Assembly: GCA_002151545.1 (NCBI GenBank)
Contig: CP021237.1
Location: 1,984,001 to 2,048,000 of the forward strand
Direction: 5' to 3'
Length of the DNA stretch: 64,000 nucleotides
Origin: Sphingobacteriaceae bacterium GW460-11-11-14-LB5
GTDB taxonomy: Bacteria > Bacteroidota > Bacteroidia > Sphingobacteriales > Sphingobacteriaceae
Part shown: one piece after another, positions 56,322 through 64,000 of the stretch
Position numbering within the stretch: the stretch's first letter is position 1
Layout of the letters: each line of letters begins with the position of its first letter
Position numbers and translations under genes: made by a program
The notes under the pieces: model-generated
What the model was told of the DNA's origin: nothing
Seen by the model: the letters and a program-made list of their open reading frames with translations, nothing else
Database searches by the model: none

Positions 56322-56789
56322 ATGCGTATATTTTTCATAATCTGCTTATCTTTAATTACTTATTCTGTTAGTGCGCAGGTTAAATTGCTCAAACTGGATG
56401 ATCTGGATAAACGTATGGCCAATGGAAAAGATACAACCTATGTAATCAATTTCTGGGCAACCTGGTGCGGGCCATGTGTGGCAGAGTTGCCGAATTTCGA
56501 GAAATTGCGTTTAGCCAATTTAAAAAAGCCGGTTAAAGTGCTTTTGGTGAGTTTGGATTTTAAATCAAAATTGCAAAAGGAAGTGATTCCATTTGTGTTG
56601 AACAATAAAATTAATGCGGAGGTATTTCTTTTAAATGAACCGGATCAGCAACAGTATATTGAACGGGTTGACAAAAAATGGTCTGGTGCTATTCCGGCTA
56701 CACTGTTTGTGAACAAAAAAAGCAGGCATTTTTACGAAAAGGAATTTACAGAGACTGAACTGAAAAATACTTTGTTAAACTTAAAATAG
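56322..56789 (+). CDS. TlpA-like thioredoxin-fold protein
   Basis: The 155-residue product begins at ATG 56322 with a signal peptide (IFFIICLSLITYSVSAQ) and has the redox motif NFWATWCGPCVAELPNFEK (CGPC near residue 50). It is expected in the periplasm as a thiol-disulfide enzyme. A GTG at 56271 would start inside the palindromic repeat and add 17 residues not typical of a signal. The next gene follows by 6 bases. Confidence 0.9.
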   Translation: MRIFFIICLSLITYSVSAQVKLLKLDDLDKRMANGKDTTYVINFWATWCGPCVAELPNFEKLRLANLKKPVKVLLVSLDFKSKLQKEVIPFVLNNKINAEVFLLNEPDQQQYIERVDKKWSGAIPATLFVNKKSRHFYEKEFTETELKNTLLNLK

Positions 56790-56795
56790 ATCGTA

Positions 56796-57401
56796 ATGAA
56801 AAGATTAATTTTAATGGCTTTTATGCTGATCTCAGGATTCGCATTTGCACAGACTGAAGGTTATAAAGTGGGTGATGTAGTTAAAGATTTCTCGCTTAAA
56901 AACGTAAACAACAAAATGGTTGCCCTGGCCGATTATAAGGATGCAAAGGGTTATATTGTTGTTTTTACCTGTAATACTTGCCCCGTGGCAAAAGCTTATC
57001 AAGACCGTATCTCGGCCTTAAATGCAACTTACGCCGCAAAGGGTTATCCGGTGGTGGCCATTAATCCAAACGATGCTGGAGCTGTTCCTGATGAAAGCTT
57101 CCAGAAAATGCAGGCATTGGCTTCAGAAAAGAAATTAAATTTCCCTTATCTGTTAGATCCCGATCACGTCGTAACCAAACAGTTTGGCGCAACCAGAACG
57201 CCACATGTTTTTGTGCTGAACAAAACCGACAAAGGAAATGTAGTGGAATACATTGGCGCTATCGATAATGATCCGGAAGAAGCAAACAGCACCAAAGTGG
57301 AGTATGTTAAAAATGCAGTAAACGAATTATCAATTGGTAAAAAACCTGCAATTGTATCAACTAAAGCTGTTGGCTGTGGTATAAAATGGAAAAAAGGTTA
57401 A
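56796..57401 (+). CDS. Secreted redoxin / thioredoxin-family protein
   Basis: The 201-residue product has a signal peptide (LILMAFMLISGFAFAQ) and a redoxin domain with FTCNTCPVAKAYQDR, where two Cys give a CxxC-type site (CNTC) followed by a Pro, then GATRTPHVFVL with the cis-Pro. It is probably a periplasmic peroxiredoxin-like or thiol-oxidoreductase protein. It is co-transcribed with the TlpA-like gene (6-base gap). Confidence 0.88.
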   Translation: MKRLILMAFMLISGFAFAQTEGYKVGDVVKDFSLKNVNNKMVALADYKDAKGYIVVFTCNTCPVAKAYQDRISALNATYAAKGYPVVAINPNDAGAVPDESFQKMQALASEKKLNFPYLLDPDHVVTKQFGATRTPHVFVLNKTDKGNVVEYIGAIDNDPEEANSTKVEYVKNAVNELSIGKKPAIVSTKAVGCGIKWKKG

Positions 57402-57455
57402 ACAAAAACATGACAGCGTCTGGGTGAAATCGCCTTTAGTATGCATACTCTTGTT

Positions 57456-58643
57456 TTAAATATAGCTTAACCACCATTGCCGGTGTTTTTCTTTATATTG
57501 TTTAAACCATCTGCATGGAAGATACAGAGAGGCTACCACACAAATCCATATCAAATAAACTATTGGTAAACTAAAGCCAAATGCTGCTGGTCTAAATAAA
57601 AACGGAACCTGTATGATTTCTTTGGTGTGATGCCCTGTGGCAAAAAACACCACGATTAACAGGGTATGCAACAGATAAAAATGCAGTACATAGTAAAAGA
57701 AAGGCACGGCTCCGTACACAGAAGTTATCCTGGTGAACCGGTTTCTTAGGTTTTCGGTGAAAGCCAAAAACAGCATCGCCGGACCTAAAGTCATGGCCGT
57801 ATATTGTAAGGAAGGTGGATATTTGGTTACATTAAAAAAGGCGAGTAGATTCTTAAAAAAGTCGTGATATTCTTTTCGCGGCGCGGGATCGCCATAGATA
57901 TTGATCAACCTTAGGGAGATAAATACAAATATAGTGAGCAAACCTATAATTAATAAATTGCGCTGTCTGCGCTCAGCAACGTAACCTTTTTTATACCAGG
58001 CACCAATTCCATAGCCTACAAACATTACACCCGTCCACGGAAGGATGGCATAAAATACCCCAACCAAATGATTGGCAGAAAGCGGTACCACAGTGCCTGT
58101 CGCGGTGAAAAATACTTTTAAGATCAAACCACCATTTTGGTCTGTTGGCGCAGGGAATAAATTAAAAAGATTATGTCCGAAAACCAATACCAGGCCGGTT
58201 ATGAGCACGGTCTTATACGACATGCGACTGGCCAATGCCAGAAATACCATAATGCTTCCAATTGCCCAGATGACCTGAAGAATAATGAAATTGTAAGATG
58301 GATTAAAGGTCAATCCAAATGTGATCACCACAATTTCGATCAATATTAGCCATAAACCCCGTTTTAATAAAAAAGAACTTGCCTGCGCCGGTGTTTTGCG
58401 CTGTGCCGATAAATAAGCTGATAAGCCTGATAAGAAAACAAAGGTTGGTGCACAAAAATGCGTAATCCAACGGGTGAAAAATAACATGCCTGTGGTGATA
58501 TCGGGATTTAGCGGATCACTGGTCATGGCACCGATATGAAAGAAATCTCTCGTATGATCCAGCGCCATAATAATCATTACTAACCCGCGTAGTATATCGA
58601 TAGATAAAATGCGTTTAGATAAAGTTACGGTATCAGCATTCAT
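57456..58643 (-). CDS. DUF1624 / heparan-alpha-glucosaminide N-acetyltransferase-like membrane protein
   Basis: The 395-residue product has about ten membrane segments. The opening RILSIDILRGLVMIIMALDHTRDFF includes the conserved Asp and His of the catalytic region found in human HGSNAT. Family members may acetylate glucosamine at membranes; the bacterial substrates are not known. It stands alone on the minus strand. Confidence 0.85.
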   Translation of the reverse strand: MNADTVTLSKRILSIDILRGLVMIIMALDHTRDFFHIGAMTSDPLNPDITTGMLFFTRWITHFCAPTFVFLSGLSAYLSAQRKTPAQASSFLLKRGLWLILIEIVVITFGLTFNPSYNFIILQVIWAIGSIMVFLALASRMSYKTVLITGLVLVFGHNLFNLFPAPTDQNGGLILKVFFTATGTVVPLSANHLVGVFYAILPWTGVMFVGYGIGAWYKKGYVAERRQRNLLIIGLLTIFVFISLRLINIYGDPAPRKEYHDFFKNLLAFFNVTKYPPSLQYTAMTLGPAMLFLAFTENLRNRFTRITSVYGAVPFFYYVLHFYLLHTLLIVVFFATGHHTKEIIQVPFLFRPAAFGFSLPIVYLIWICVVASLYLPCRWFKQYKEKHRQWWLSYI

Positions 58644-58929
58644 AACAATAGGTTTGGTTATTTAAATATACTCATTCAAAATTATTTTTACTGACTTAAT
58701 TATTACCTTTAGCTTCATCAGCATCCTATCCGAGTCTGTTTCTGTGTGTTGTAGAGGAAAATCGATTTAGGAATGGTTTAATTGACTATAATGATTTTGA
58801 TGTTCGAAAAATTATAATAATATTTGTTAAGCGCTAACCGAATAATATCTTACCACAACTATTATCATCATCGATAATGGATAGATTTCGTTTAGTAGAA
58901 ATTAAACCAAAATATCATAAACCATCATA

Positions 58930-60354
58930 ATGAAAAGAAGAACATTTATACAAAACACAGGTTTGTTAGGCGCTGGAGTTGTCGCATCGAAATTTTCTTT
59001 TGCCGCTAATCTTGCACCAGAATTTCCTGTGGTACGTGTAGCTGCCGCAAAACGACACTTTCAAAGTAAAGCCGTAGATGCTGCCATTAAAACTTTCCAG
59101 GCAAACGTTAAAAATCCCGAATTGGCCTGGCTGTTCGAAAACTGTTTTCCCAATACTTTAGATACTACGGTTTACAATTCAGAAAAAGATGGCCGACCAG
59201 ATACTTATGTCATTACCGGTGATATTGATGCCATGTGGTTACGCGATAGTTCGGCGCAGGTTTGGCCATATCTTCAGTTTGTAAATGAAGATGAACCGCT
59301 TAAAAAATTAATAGCCGGCGTAATTATCCATCAAACTAAATGTATTTTAAAAGATCCTTATGCAAATGCTTTTTATGGCGACCCCACCAAAGTAGGTGAG
59401 TGGAAAACAGATAAAACGGCCATGCAGCCCGGAGTGCACGAACGCAAATGGGAAATAGATTCTTTATGTTATCCTATCCGCCTGGCTTACCACTACTGGA
59501 AAAAAACAGGCGATAAAACACCTTTTGATGCCAGTTGGAAAAAAGGAATTGAAGCCACTTTAAAAACATTCAAAGAACAACAGCGAAAAGCGGATAAAGG
59601 ACCCTATCATTTTCAGCGGGAAACGACTCAACCTACAGATTCACTACCCATGGCCGGTTACGGTTTTCCGGTAAATCCGGTGGGCTTAATCTGCTCAGCA
59701 TTTCGTCCGAGTGATGATGCCACCATTTTCCCTTTCCTGGTTCCATCTAACTTTTTTGCGGTATCGAGCTTAAAACAGGCCGCAGAAATGATTAAAGCCT
59801 TACAGAATGATCAGGCTTTGGAAAGTAGTTTGTTAAACATGGCTGATGAAGTGAGCGCTGCGCTACAGAAACATGCTATCGTTAATCATCCGAAATATGG
59901 TAAAATTTACGCCTTTGAGGTAGATGGTTTTGGAAGTTCGTATCTGATGGACGATTCTAATGTACCAAGCTTGCTGGGTTTACCTTATTTAGGTGCGATG
60001 AAAATTGAAGATCCTATTTATCAAAATACACGGAAATTTGCCCTTTCTAAAGATAATCCATATTTCTTTAAAGGTACAGCTGCAGAGGGAATTGGTGGAC
60101 CGCACGCTGGTCAGGATATGATCTGGCCAATGAGTATCACCATGCGTGCCTTAACCTCGAAAGATGATGCTGAGATTAAATCTTGTATCGATATGTTACG
60201 TAAAACACATGCTGGCAAAGGTTTTATGCACGAATCTTTTCATAAAGATAACCCTGCGAACTTTACAAGGGCTTGGTTCGCCTGGTCGAACACCTTATTT
60301 GGTGAGTTACTTTGGAGAACCTACCACGAAAAACCAGCTTTGCTAAAAGCCTAA
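58930..60354 (+). CDS. Glycoside hydrolase family 125 (exo-alpha-1,6-mannosidase-like)
   Basis: The 474-residue product has a Tat-like signal (MKRRTFIQNTGLLGAGVVAS) and a GH125 (alpha/alpha)6-barrel. Key blocks are GDIDAMWLRDSSAQVWPYL, GGPHAGQDMIWPMSITMRAL, and HESFHKDNPANFTRAWFAWS. GH125 enzymes remove alpha-1,6-linked mannose with inversion. It is expected in the periplasm. A 285-base upstream gap should hold its promoter. Confidence 0.93.
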   Translation: MKRRTFIQNTGLLGAGVVASKFSFAANLAPEFPVVRVAAAKRHFQSKAVDAAIKTFQANVKNPELAWLFENCFPNTLDTTVYNSEKDGRPDTYVITGDIDAMWLRDSSAQVWPYLQFVNEDEPLKKLIAGVIIHQTKCILKDPYANAFYGDPTKVGEWKTDKTAMQPGVHERKWEIDSLCYPIRLAYHYWKKTGDKTPFDASWKKGIEATLKTFKEQQRKADKGPYHFQRETTQPTDSLPMAGYGFPVNPVGLICSAFRPSDDATIFPFLVPSNFFAVSSLKQAAEMIKALQNDQALESSLLNMADEVSAALQKHAIVNHPKYGKIYAFEVDGFGSSYLMDDSNVPSLLGLPYLGAMKIEDPIYQNTRKFALSKDNPYFFKGTAAEGIGGPHAGQDMIWPMSITMRALTSKDDAEIKSCIDMLRKTHAGKGFMHESFHKDNPANFTRAWFAWSNTLFGELLWRTYHEKPALLKA

Positions 60355-60645
60355 TACAAGCGACCGTATTGATTGGGGTTTGTAATTGATTTTGATATTC
60401 AGTTCAACGCCTGATCAATACGGTTTTGTTTTGTCTTCCCTTATCTCCAGGATAAGGTGCACAGCGACTGTACAACGCACTACCTGTTTACATGATGTTG
60501 TACAATTTGACGGTAATTACAGGGGATTTATACGCCATTCGGGAATAAATTGATCAATGTGTGTAAAAGCTATGTTATAACGCTAAATTCTATCCTTTGC
60601 CTGTAATAAATATTTGTAAATTGCTACAAATTATTCCGTTTAGCA

Positions 60646-61848
60646 TTGCAAAATTTTAGTAAAACCATCCTGGAAGATATTGAATTTATAAATCAGATTC
60701 CTGCTGTTGCACATATCTTAGAAATTGTTTGTAGAACCACAGGTATGGGGTTTTCGGCAGTGGCTAGGGTAACATCAGATAGCTGGGTAGCCTGTGCCGT
60801 TCATGATGAAATAAACTTCGGATTAAGCGTGGGTAGCGAACTCAAACTGGAAACAACCATTTGTAACGAGATCAGGCAGCATAAAAATGCTGTTATCATT
60901 GATCACGTGGATGAAGATCCTGATTTTGCACAGCACCATACACCATTAATGTATGGCTTTCAGAGCTACATCTCGGTGCCTATTACGTTAAAAAATGGTG
61001 AGTTTTTCGGTACGCTTTGCGCCATTGATCCTAAACCGGCCAAGCTGAAAAATCCGACCGTAACTGGTATGTTTACCATGTTTGCCGATTTAATAGCCTT
61101 TCATTTAGATGCACTGGAAGAACTGGCTAACAAGGAGCGGGAGTTAAAAAAAGAACAGGAAATAGCTGTTTTAAGAGATCAGTTTATTGCTATTCTGGGT
61201 CATGATTTACGAAATCCGTTAAATGCCATTTCGAACAGTGCACAACTTTTATCACGTTTGAATTTAGATGAACGCAGTGGGCGTATCACTAAAATTATTA
61301 AAGATTCGTCTTTCAGAATGAATGGTTTGATTGAGAATATGCTCGATTTTGCCAGTGGACGTTTAGGCGAGGGAATTACCATCAGCAAAACACCTGACGA
61401 AGATTTGGAGAAATTACTGCTCCAGGTGGTAGAAGAGTTGCAGGCCATTTGGCCATCGAGGGATATCAAGCTAAATTTTGATCTTGCTTATCCTGTTCAT
61501 GCAGACGGAAAGCGACTGGCACAGCTTTTTTCTAATTTATTAGGCAATGCTTTAAATTATTCTCCATCAGATTCTACAGTCGAAATCAGTGCTTTCAGTA
61601 CCGAAACAGAATTTAATCTTTGCGTAACCAATGAGGGTAAACAAATTCCGGCTGTTGCCATGGACAGGTTGTTTCAGCCTTTTTCCAGGGGTGAAGTAGA
61701 ACCCAATCAAAAAGGCCTTGGTCTGGGTTTATATATTGCATCAGAAATTGCCAATGCCCATAATGGAACGCTTAAGGTATCTTCTACGCCTCAAAACACC
61801 TGTTTTACCTTGCACTTACCTTCTAGTGATGATAACAATAAACGATAA
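60646..61848 (+). CDS. Soluble GAF-domain sensor histidine kinase
   Basis: The 400-residue product has a GAF domain (about 15-165), a HisKA helix pair with phospho-acceptor His in AILGHDLRNPLNAISN (near residue 186), and a HATPase domain (NLLGNALNYSPSDSTVE and GLGLGLYIASEIANAH). No membrane segment is seen, so it senses a cytosolic signal. The start is a TTG at 60646. No response regulator is adjacent. A small gene overlaps its 3' end by 20 bases. Confidence 0.92.
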   Translation: MQNFSKTILEDIEFINQIPAVAHILEIVCRTTGMGFSAVARVTSDSWVACAVHDEINFGLSVGSELKLETTICNEIRQHKNAVIIDHVDEDPDFAQHHTPLMYGFQSYISVPITLKNGEFFGTLCAIDPKPAKLKNPTVTGMFTMFADLIAFHLDALEELANKERELKKEQEIAVLRDQFIAILGHDLRNPLNAISNSAQLLSRLNLDERSGRITKIIKDSSFRMNGLIENMLDFASGRLGEGITISKTPDEDLEKLLLQVVEELQAIWPSRDIKLNFDLAYPVHADGKRLAQLFSNLLGNALNYSPSDSTVEISAFSTETEFNLCVTNEGKQIPAVAMDRLFQPFSRGEVEPNQKGLGLGLYIASEIANAHNGTLKVSSTPQNTCFTLHLPSSDDNNKR

Positions 61849-62023
61849 CCTGCCTACCTCTACACTTTTAGAACTGAAAGTAGGCGATGAGATTACAGAC
61901 GGGAATACTCAATCTGGTACCATAAAAAATATCGAGATTAGTGAAACGGATGAATTTTTAATGTTTATTTTTCAGTTGGAAAAACAGCACCTTACCGTGA
62001 AGAAACTCAAACAGGTTTGCTAA
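61829..62023 (+). CDS. Hypothetical 64-residue protein overlapping the kinase gene
   Basis: From ATG 61829 the gene encodes 64 residues, MITINDNLPTSTLLELKVGD then EITDGNTQSGTIKNIEI, with predicted beta strands and a helical tail. It overlaps the kinase 3' end by 20 bases, so the two are probably translated together. I do not recognise the family. A GTG at 61826 would add one residue. Confidence 0.55.
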   Translation: MITINDNLPTSTLLELKVGDEITDGNTQSGTIKNIEISETDEFLMFIFQLEKQHLTVKKLKQVC

Positions 62024-62377
62024 TTATAAAATAGGCCTCGGATCGAATATAACCTGAAACGACTTAATTTTTTCGTTGGCTAACTGGTACCAGCCACAGG
62101 CATATATCGTGCTTTTACCCATGTTAATATCATACCATAAACAAACATCCTCCTGATCTAAAAACACTTTTTTAACATCGTATTTAAATTTCATTTTTTT
62201 CATGTCGTCGATATAAATATCAGCGCCGTTTCTTTCGCCCATAACGCCTTTAAAAGTCATATCATCATGTAGTTGTGCCCTGGCCACCTCAAAGTTTTCG
62301 GTGTTTAAGGCATTAATAAAATCAAGTACAACAACCTTTGCATTATGCTCGGTTAATAGTTTATCGGATGTGCTCAT
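62024..62377 (-). CDS. SnoaL/NTF2-like protein
   Basis: The 117-residue product covers one NTF2-like cone fold, with ALNTENFEVARAQLHDDMTFKG, DMKKMKFKYDVKKVF and CLWYDINMGKSTIYACGWY. It has no signal peptide. Members bind small ligands or act as hydrolases; the function is unknown. Confidence 0.82.
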   Translation of the reverse strand: MSTSDKLLTEHNAKVVVLDFINALNTENFEVARAQLHDDMTFKGVMGERNGADIYIDDMKKMKFKYDVKKVFLDQEDVCLWYDINMGKSTIYACGWYQLANEKIKSFQVIFDPRPIL

Positions 62378-62471
62378 AACAAAATCTATTTACCATTAAA
62401 CGAAAGTCAGAACCAAAATGTTTGGAAGGAAGTGACTTGATGAGCAACAAATGAAAGGTTTAAATAATAAG

Positions 62472-62510
62472 AGTCGTCATTGCTGAAAAAGCTTTCACGC
62501 AACGACGACT
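62472..62510. terminator. Hairpin after the GH95 gene
   Basis: AGTCGTCATTGC (62472-62483) and GCAACGACGACT (62499-62510) form a 12-bp stem with one G-U pair. It begins directly after the stop of the minus-strand GH95 gene and probably ends its transcript. It also carries the GTCAT motif of the repeat family. Confidence 0.65.
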
Positions 62511-62513
62511 ATG

Positions 62514-64000
62514 CTATCCTTCAAAACTATATACTTTTCCAGGCTGTGTTTTAAAACTGTATTTAAAGTCCTTTCCTGATTTTTCTTCTTCGATAGCCTT
62601 AAGCTTACGCTTTAACGCATTTGGAGATCTCACGATACAATCTTCGCCTGATAATGATTTTATCGACAGCTTTGTAATTTTACCATCTTTCCATTGCAGA
62701 TCTGTAATTTCGAAGTTACCCCTGGCTCTTAAACCCTGAATACTTCCTGTTGACCATTGATCAGGTAGGGCCGGTAAAAATTGCAGCTCACCTGCCTGGC
62801 TTTGCAATAACATTTCTGAAACGCCTGCTGTGTAGCCAAAATTCCCATCAATCTGAAAGGGAGGATGAGCACAGAAAAGATTGGCGTAAATGCCTCCGCC
62901 TTTATTATAATCGGTGCCCGAGCCACCCACTGGCGTAATAAAGTTCTGCAATATTTTATAGGCATGATTACCATCCTGCAGCCTGGCCCAAAAATTAATT
63001 TTCCAGGCCATAGACCATCCTGTTGATTCATCGCCACGGGCTGTTAAAGTTACTTTAGCGGCTTTGGCAAGCTCAGGTGTATTAATGGTGCTGATTTCTC
63101 TGCCAGGATGCAGGCCAAAAAGATGCGAAATGTGTCTGTGTTGATCCTTAGGATCATCGCGGTCGGTTTCCCATTCCTGTAATTGTCCCCATTTACCAAT
63201 TTTTGGTTTTAATAAATGTGCTTTAAGATCTGCAATGTGTTTTTTATAATCACTATCGATGCCTAAAATTTCAGCTGCTTCTATATAATTTGTAAATAGA
63301 TCGTAAACAATCTGCTGATCGTGTGTTACGCCATCTTCAGTCGGGCCATGTTCTGGCGACCAGCCCAATGGCGATACCAAAGTGCCGTCTGCTCTTCTCT
63401 TTAAGTGGTCATCCCAAAACTCTGATATCTCTTTGATAATGGGGTAGGCGAAATTTTTTAAATAATCTTTATCCCTGGTAAAAGAATAGTGCTCCCACAG
63501 CGCCTGTGCATACCAGGCACTTCCAGGTGTATTCCATAAAAAACTCATTCCGCCGAAAATATTGTTTTCTGTTTTTACGGTCCAACCACGGGTGTTTGGA
63601 TATTTCTGGCGTGTAGTGATGGCACTTACCTCACGCATGCTGTTTATATAATCCAGATATGGGATATGACATTCTGAAAGGTTAGTTGGCTCTGCCAGCC
63701 AATAATTCATCTGGATATTGATGTTAGAGTGGTAATCGCTGCCCCATGGTGGCGTATTGCTCTCATTCCATAGCCCTTGGAGATTCGCAGGTAAACCTCC
63801 CTTTCTAGAGGAGCTGATCAAAAGGTATCTGCCGTATTGAAAAATTAGAGCTTCTAAGGCAGGGTCAGGCGTCTTTTTATAATTGATTAACCTTTGGTAA
63901 GTTGGCAAACTGTTGTTTTTTATATCATTCTGACCTAAATTAATAGCTAAGCGGTTGAATAATTGCTTGTAGTCATCAACGTGTGCTTTTAATAGATTTG
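62514..64000 (-). CDS. Glycoside hydrolase family 95 (alpha-L-fucosidase-like), truncated at the window edge
   Basis: The frame stays open from the stop at 62514 to the right edge at 64000, so the N-terminal part is outside the window. About 495 residues are visible. They begin [20 protein letters not shown] and include the catalytic-domain blocks [35 protein letters not shown] and [22 protein letters not shown]95 enzymes cut alpha-1,2-L-fucosyl or related L-galactosyl links. The full protein is usually about 750-800 residues. A TTG at 63908 is an unlikely internal start. Confidence 0.92.
   Translation of the reverse strand, partial: NLLKAHVDDYKQLFNRLAINLGQNDIKNNSLPTYQRLINYKKTPDPALEALIFQYGRYLLISSSRKGGLPANLQGLWNESNTPPWGSDYHSNINIQMNYWLAEPTNLSECHIPYLDYINSMREVSAITTRQKYPNTRGWTVKTENNIFGGMSFLWNTPGSAWYAQALWEHYSFTRDKDYLKNFAYPIIKEISEFWDDHLKRRADGTLVSPLGWSPEHGPTEDGVTHDQQIVYDLFTNYIEAAEILGIDSDYKKHIADLKAHLLKPKIGKWGQLQEWETDRDDPKDQHRHISHLFGLHPGREISTINTPELAKAAKVTLTARGDESTGWSMAWKINFWARLQDGNHAYKILQNFITPVGGSGTDYNKGGGIYANLFCAHPPFQIDGNFGYTAGVSEMLLQSQAGELQFLPALPDQWSTGSIQGLRARGNFEITDLQWKDGKITKLSIKSLSGEDCIVRSPNALKRKLKAIEEEKSGKDFKYSFKTQPGKVYSFEG

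Noticed and set aside
61718..61828. Earlier start of the 64-residue gene
   Set aside because: The extra part only mirrors the kinase gene in another frame and would make a long overlap.

Overview
The window looks like chromosomal DNA from a Bacteroidota bacterium of the Pedobacter / Sphingobacteriaceae type. This is inferred from several things together: the futalosine menaquinone genes (mqnE, mqnA), a metY-metX-hom operon behind a SAM-I riboswitch, lipoproteins with N-terminal cysteines, TAnnTTTG promoter boxes, glycoside hydrolases of families 125 and 95, and AT-rich spacers full of palindromic repeats. No rRNA, phage, transposase or CRISPR array was found. One tRNA gene (Ser, UGA) is present.

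Bases 1-15039 hold part of a cell-surface polysaccharide locus. It has a glutamine-hydrolysing asparagine synthetase homologue, a GINT1-like protein, glycosyltransferases, a UDP-glucuronate epimerase, a secreted pectate-lyase-like lipoprotein as its own unit, a PhyH-type oxygenase, a short DegT-like aminotransferase, a GNAT acetyltransferase, two tandem FemAB-like proteins, a WbpM/CapD-type dehydratase, and a small HTH protein. No flippase, polymerase or Wza/Wzc export gene is visible, so the locus probably continues upstream.

Bases 15190-31000 are mixed. They include an outer-membrane barrel protein, a quinone-reductase-like enzyme divergent from an AraC regulator, an XRE-pentapeptide fusion, small lipoproteins, an AlkD-like protein and tRNA-Ser. 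A cell-wall group follows: PASTA protein, MltG, thioesterase and YihY on the minus strand, facing ddl on the plus strand. A Crp/Fnr regulator and DUF983 come next.

Bases 31000-41300 carry cutC, a DUF2314 protein, a glycosylasparaginase, an omega-amidase beside a methionine-type aminotransferase, an ApbE-DUF2271 fusion overlapping a PepSY membrane protein, a Bcr/CflA exporter and a queuosine-precursor transporter. Bases 41388-47966 are a methionine-biosynthesis region: hom, metX, metY and a cystathionine-synthase-like gene. The leader of metY contains a SAM-I riboswitch and, downstream of it, a 12-residue ORF with a Cys-Met-Cys-Cys-Cys run. This is the most interesting regulatory signal in the window.

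Bases 48000-64000 hold mqnE, a histidine phosphatase, mqnA, an HPF-like protein, mutS, an NlpC/P60 lipoprotein, two thioredoxin-fold proteins, a DUF1624 membrane protein, a GH125 enzyme, a cytosolic GAF histidine kinase with a small overlapping gene, an NTF2-like protein and a GH95 enzyme cut by the window edge. Several intergenic repeat families recur: GTCAT-ended palindromes, a REP-like element, a 176-bp tandem duplication related to a second locus, and CCCTAAA telomere-like heptamers.
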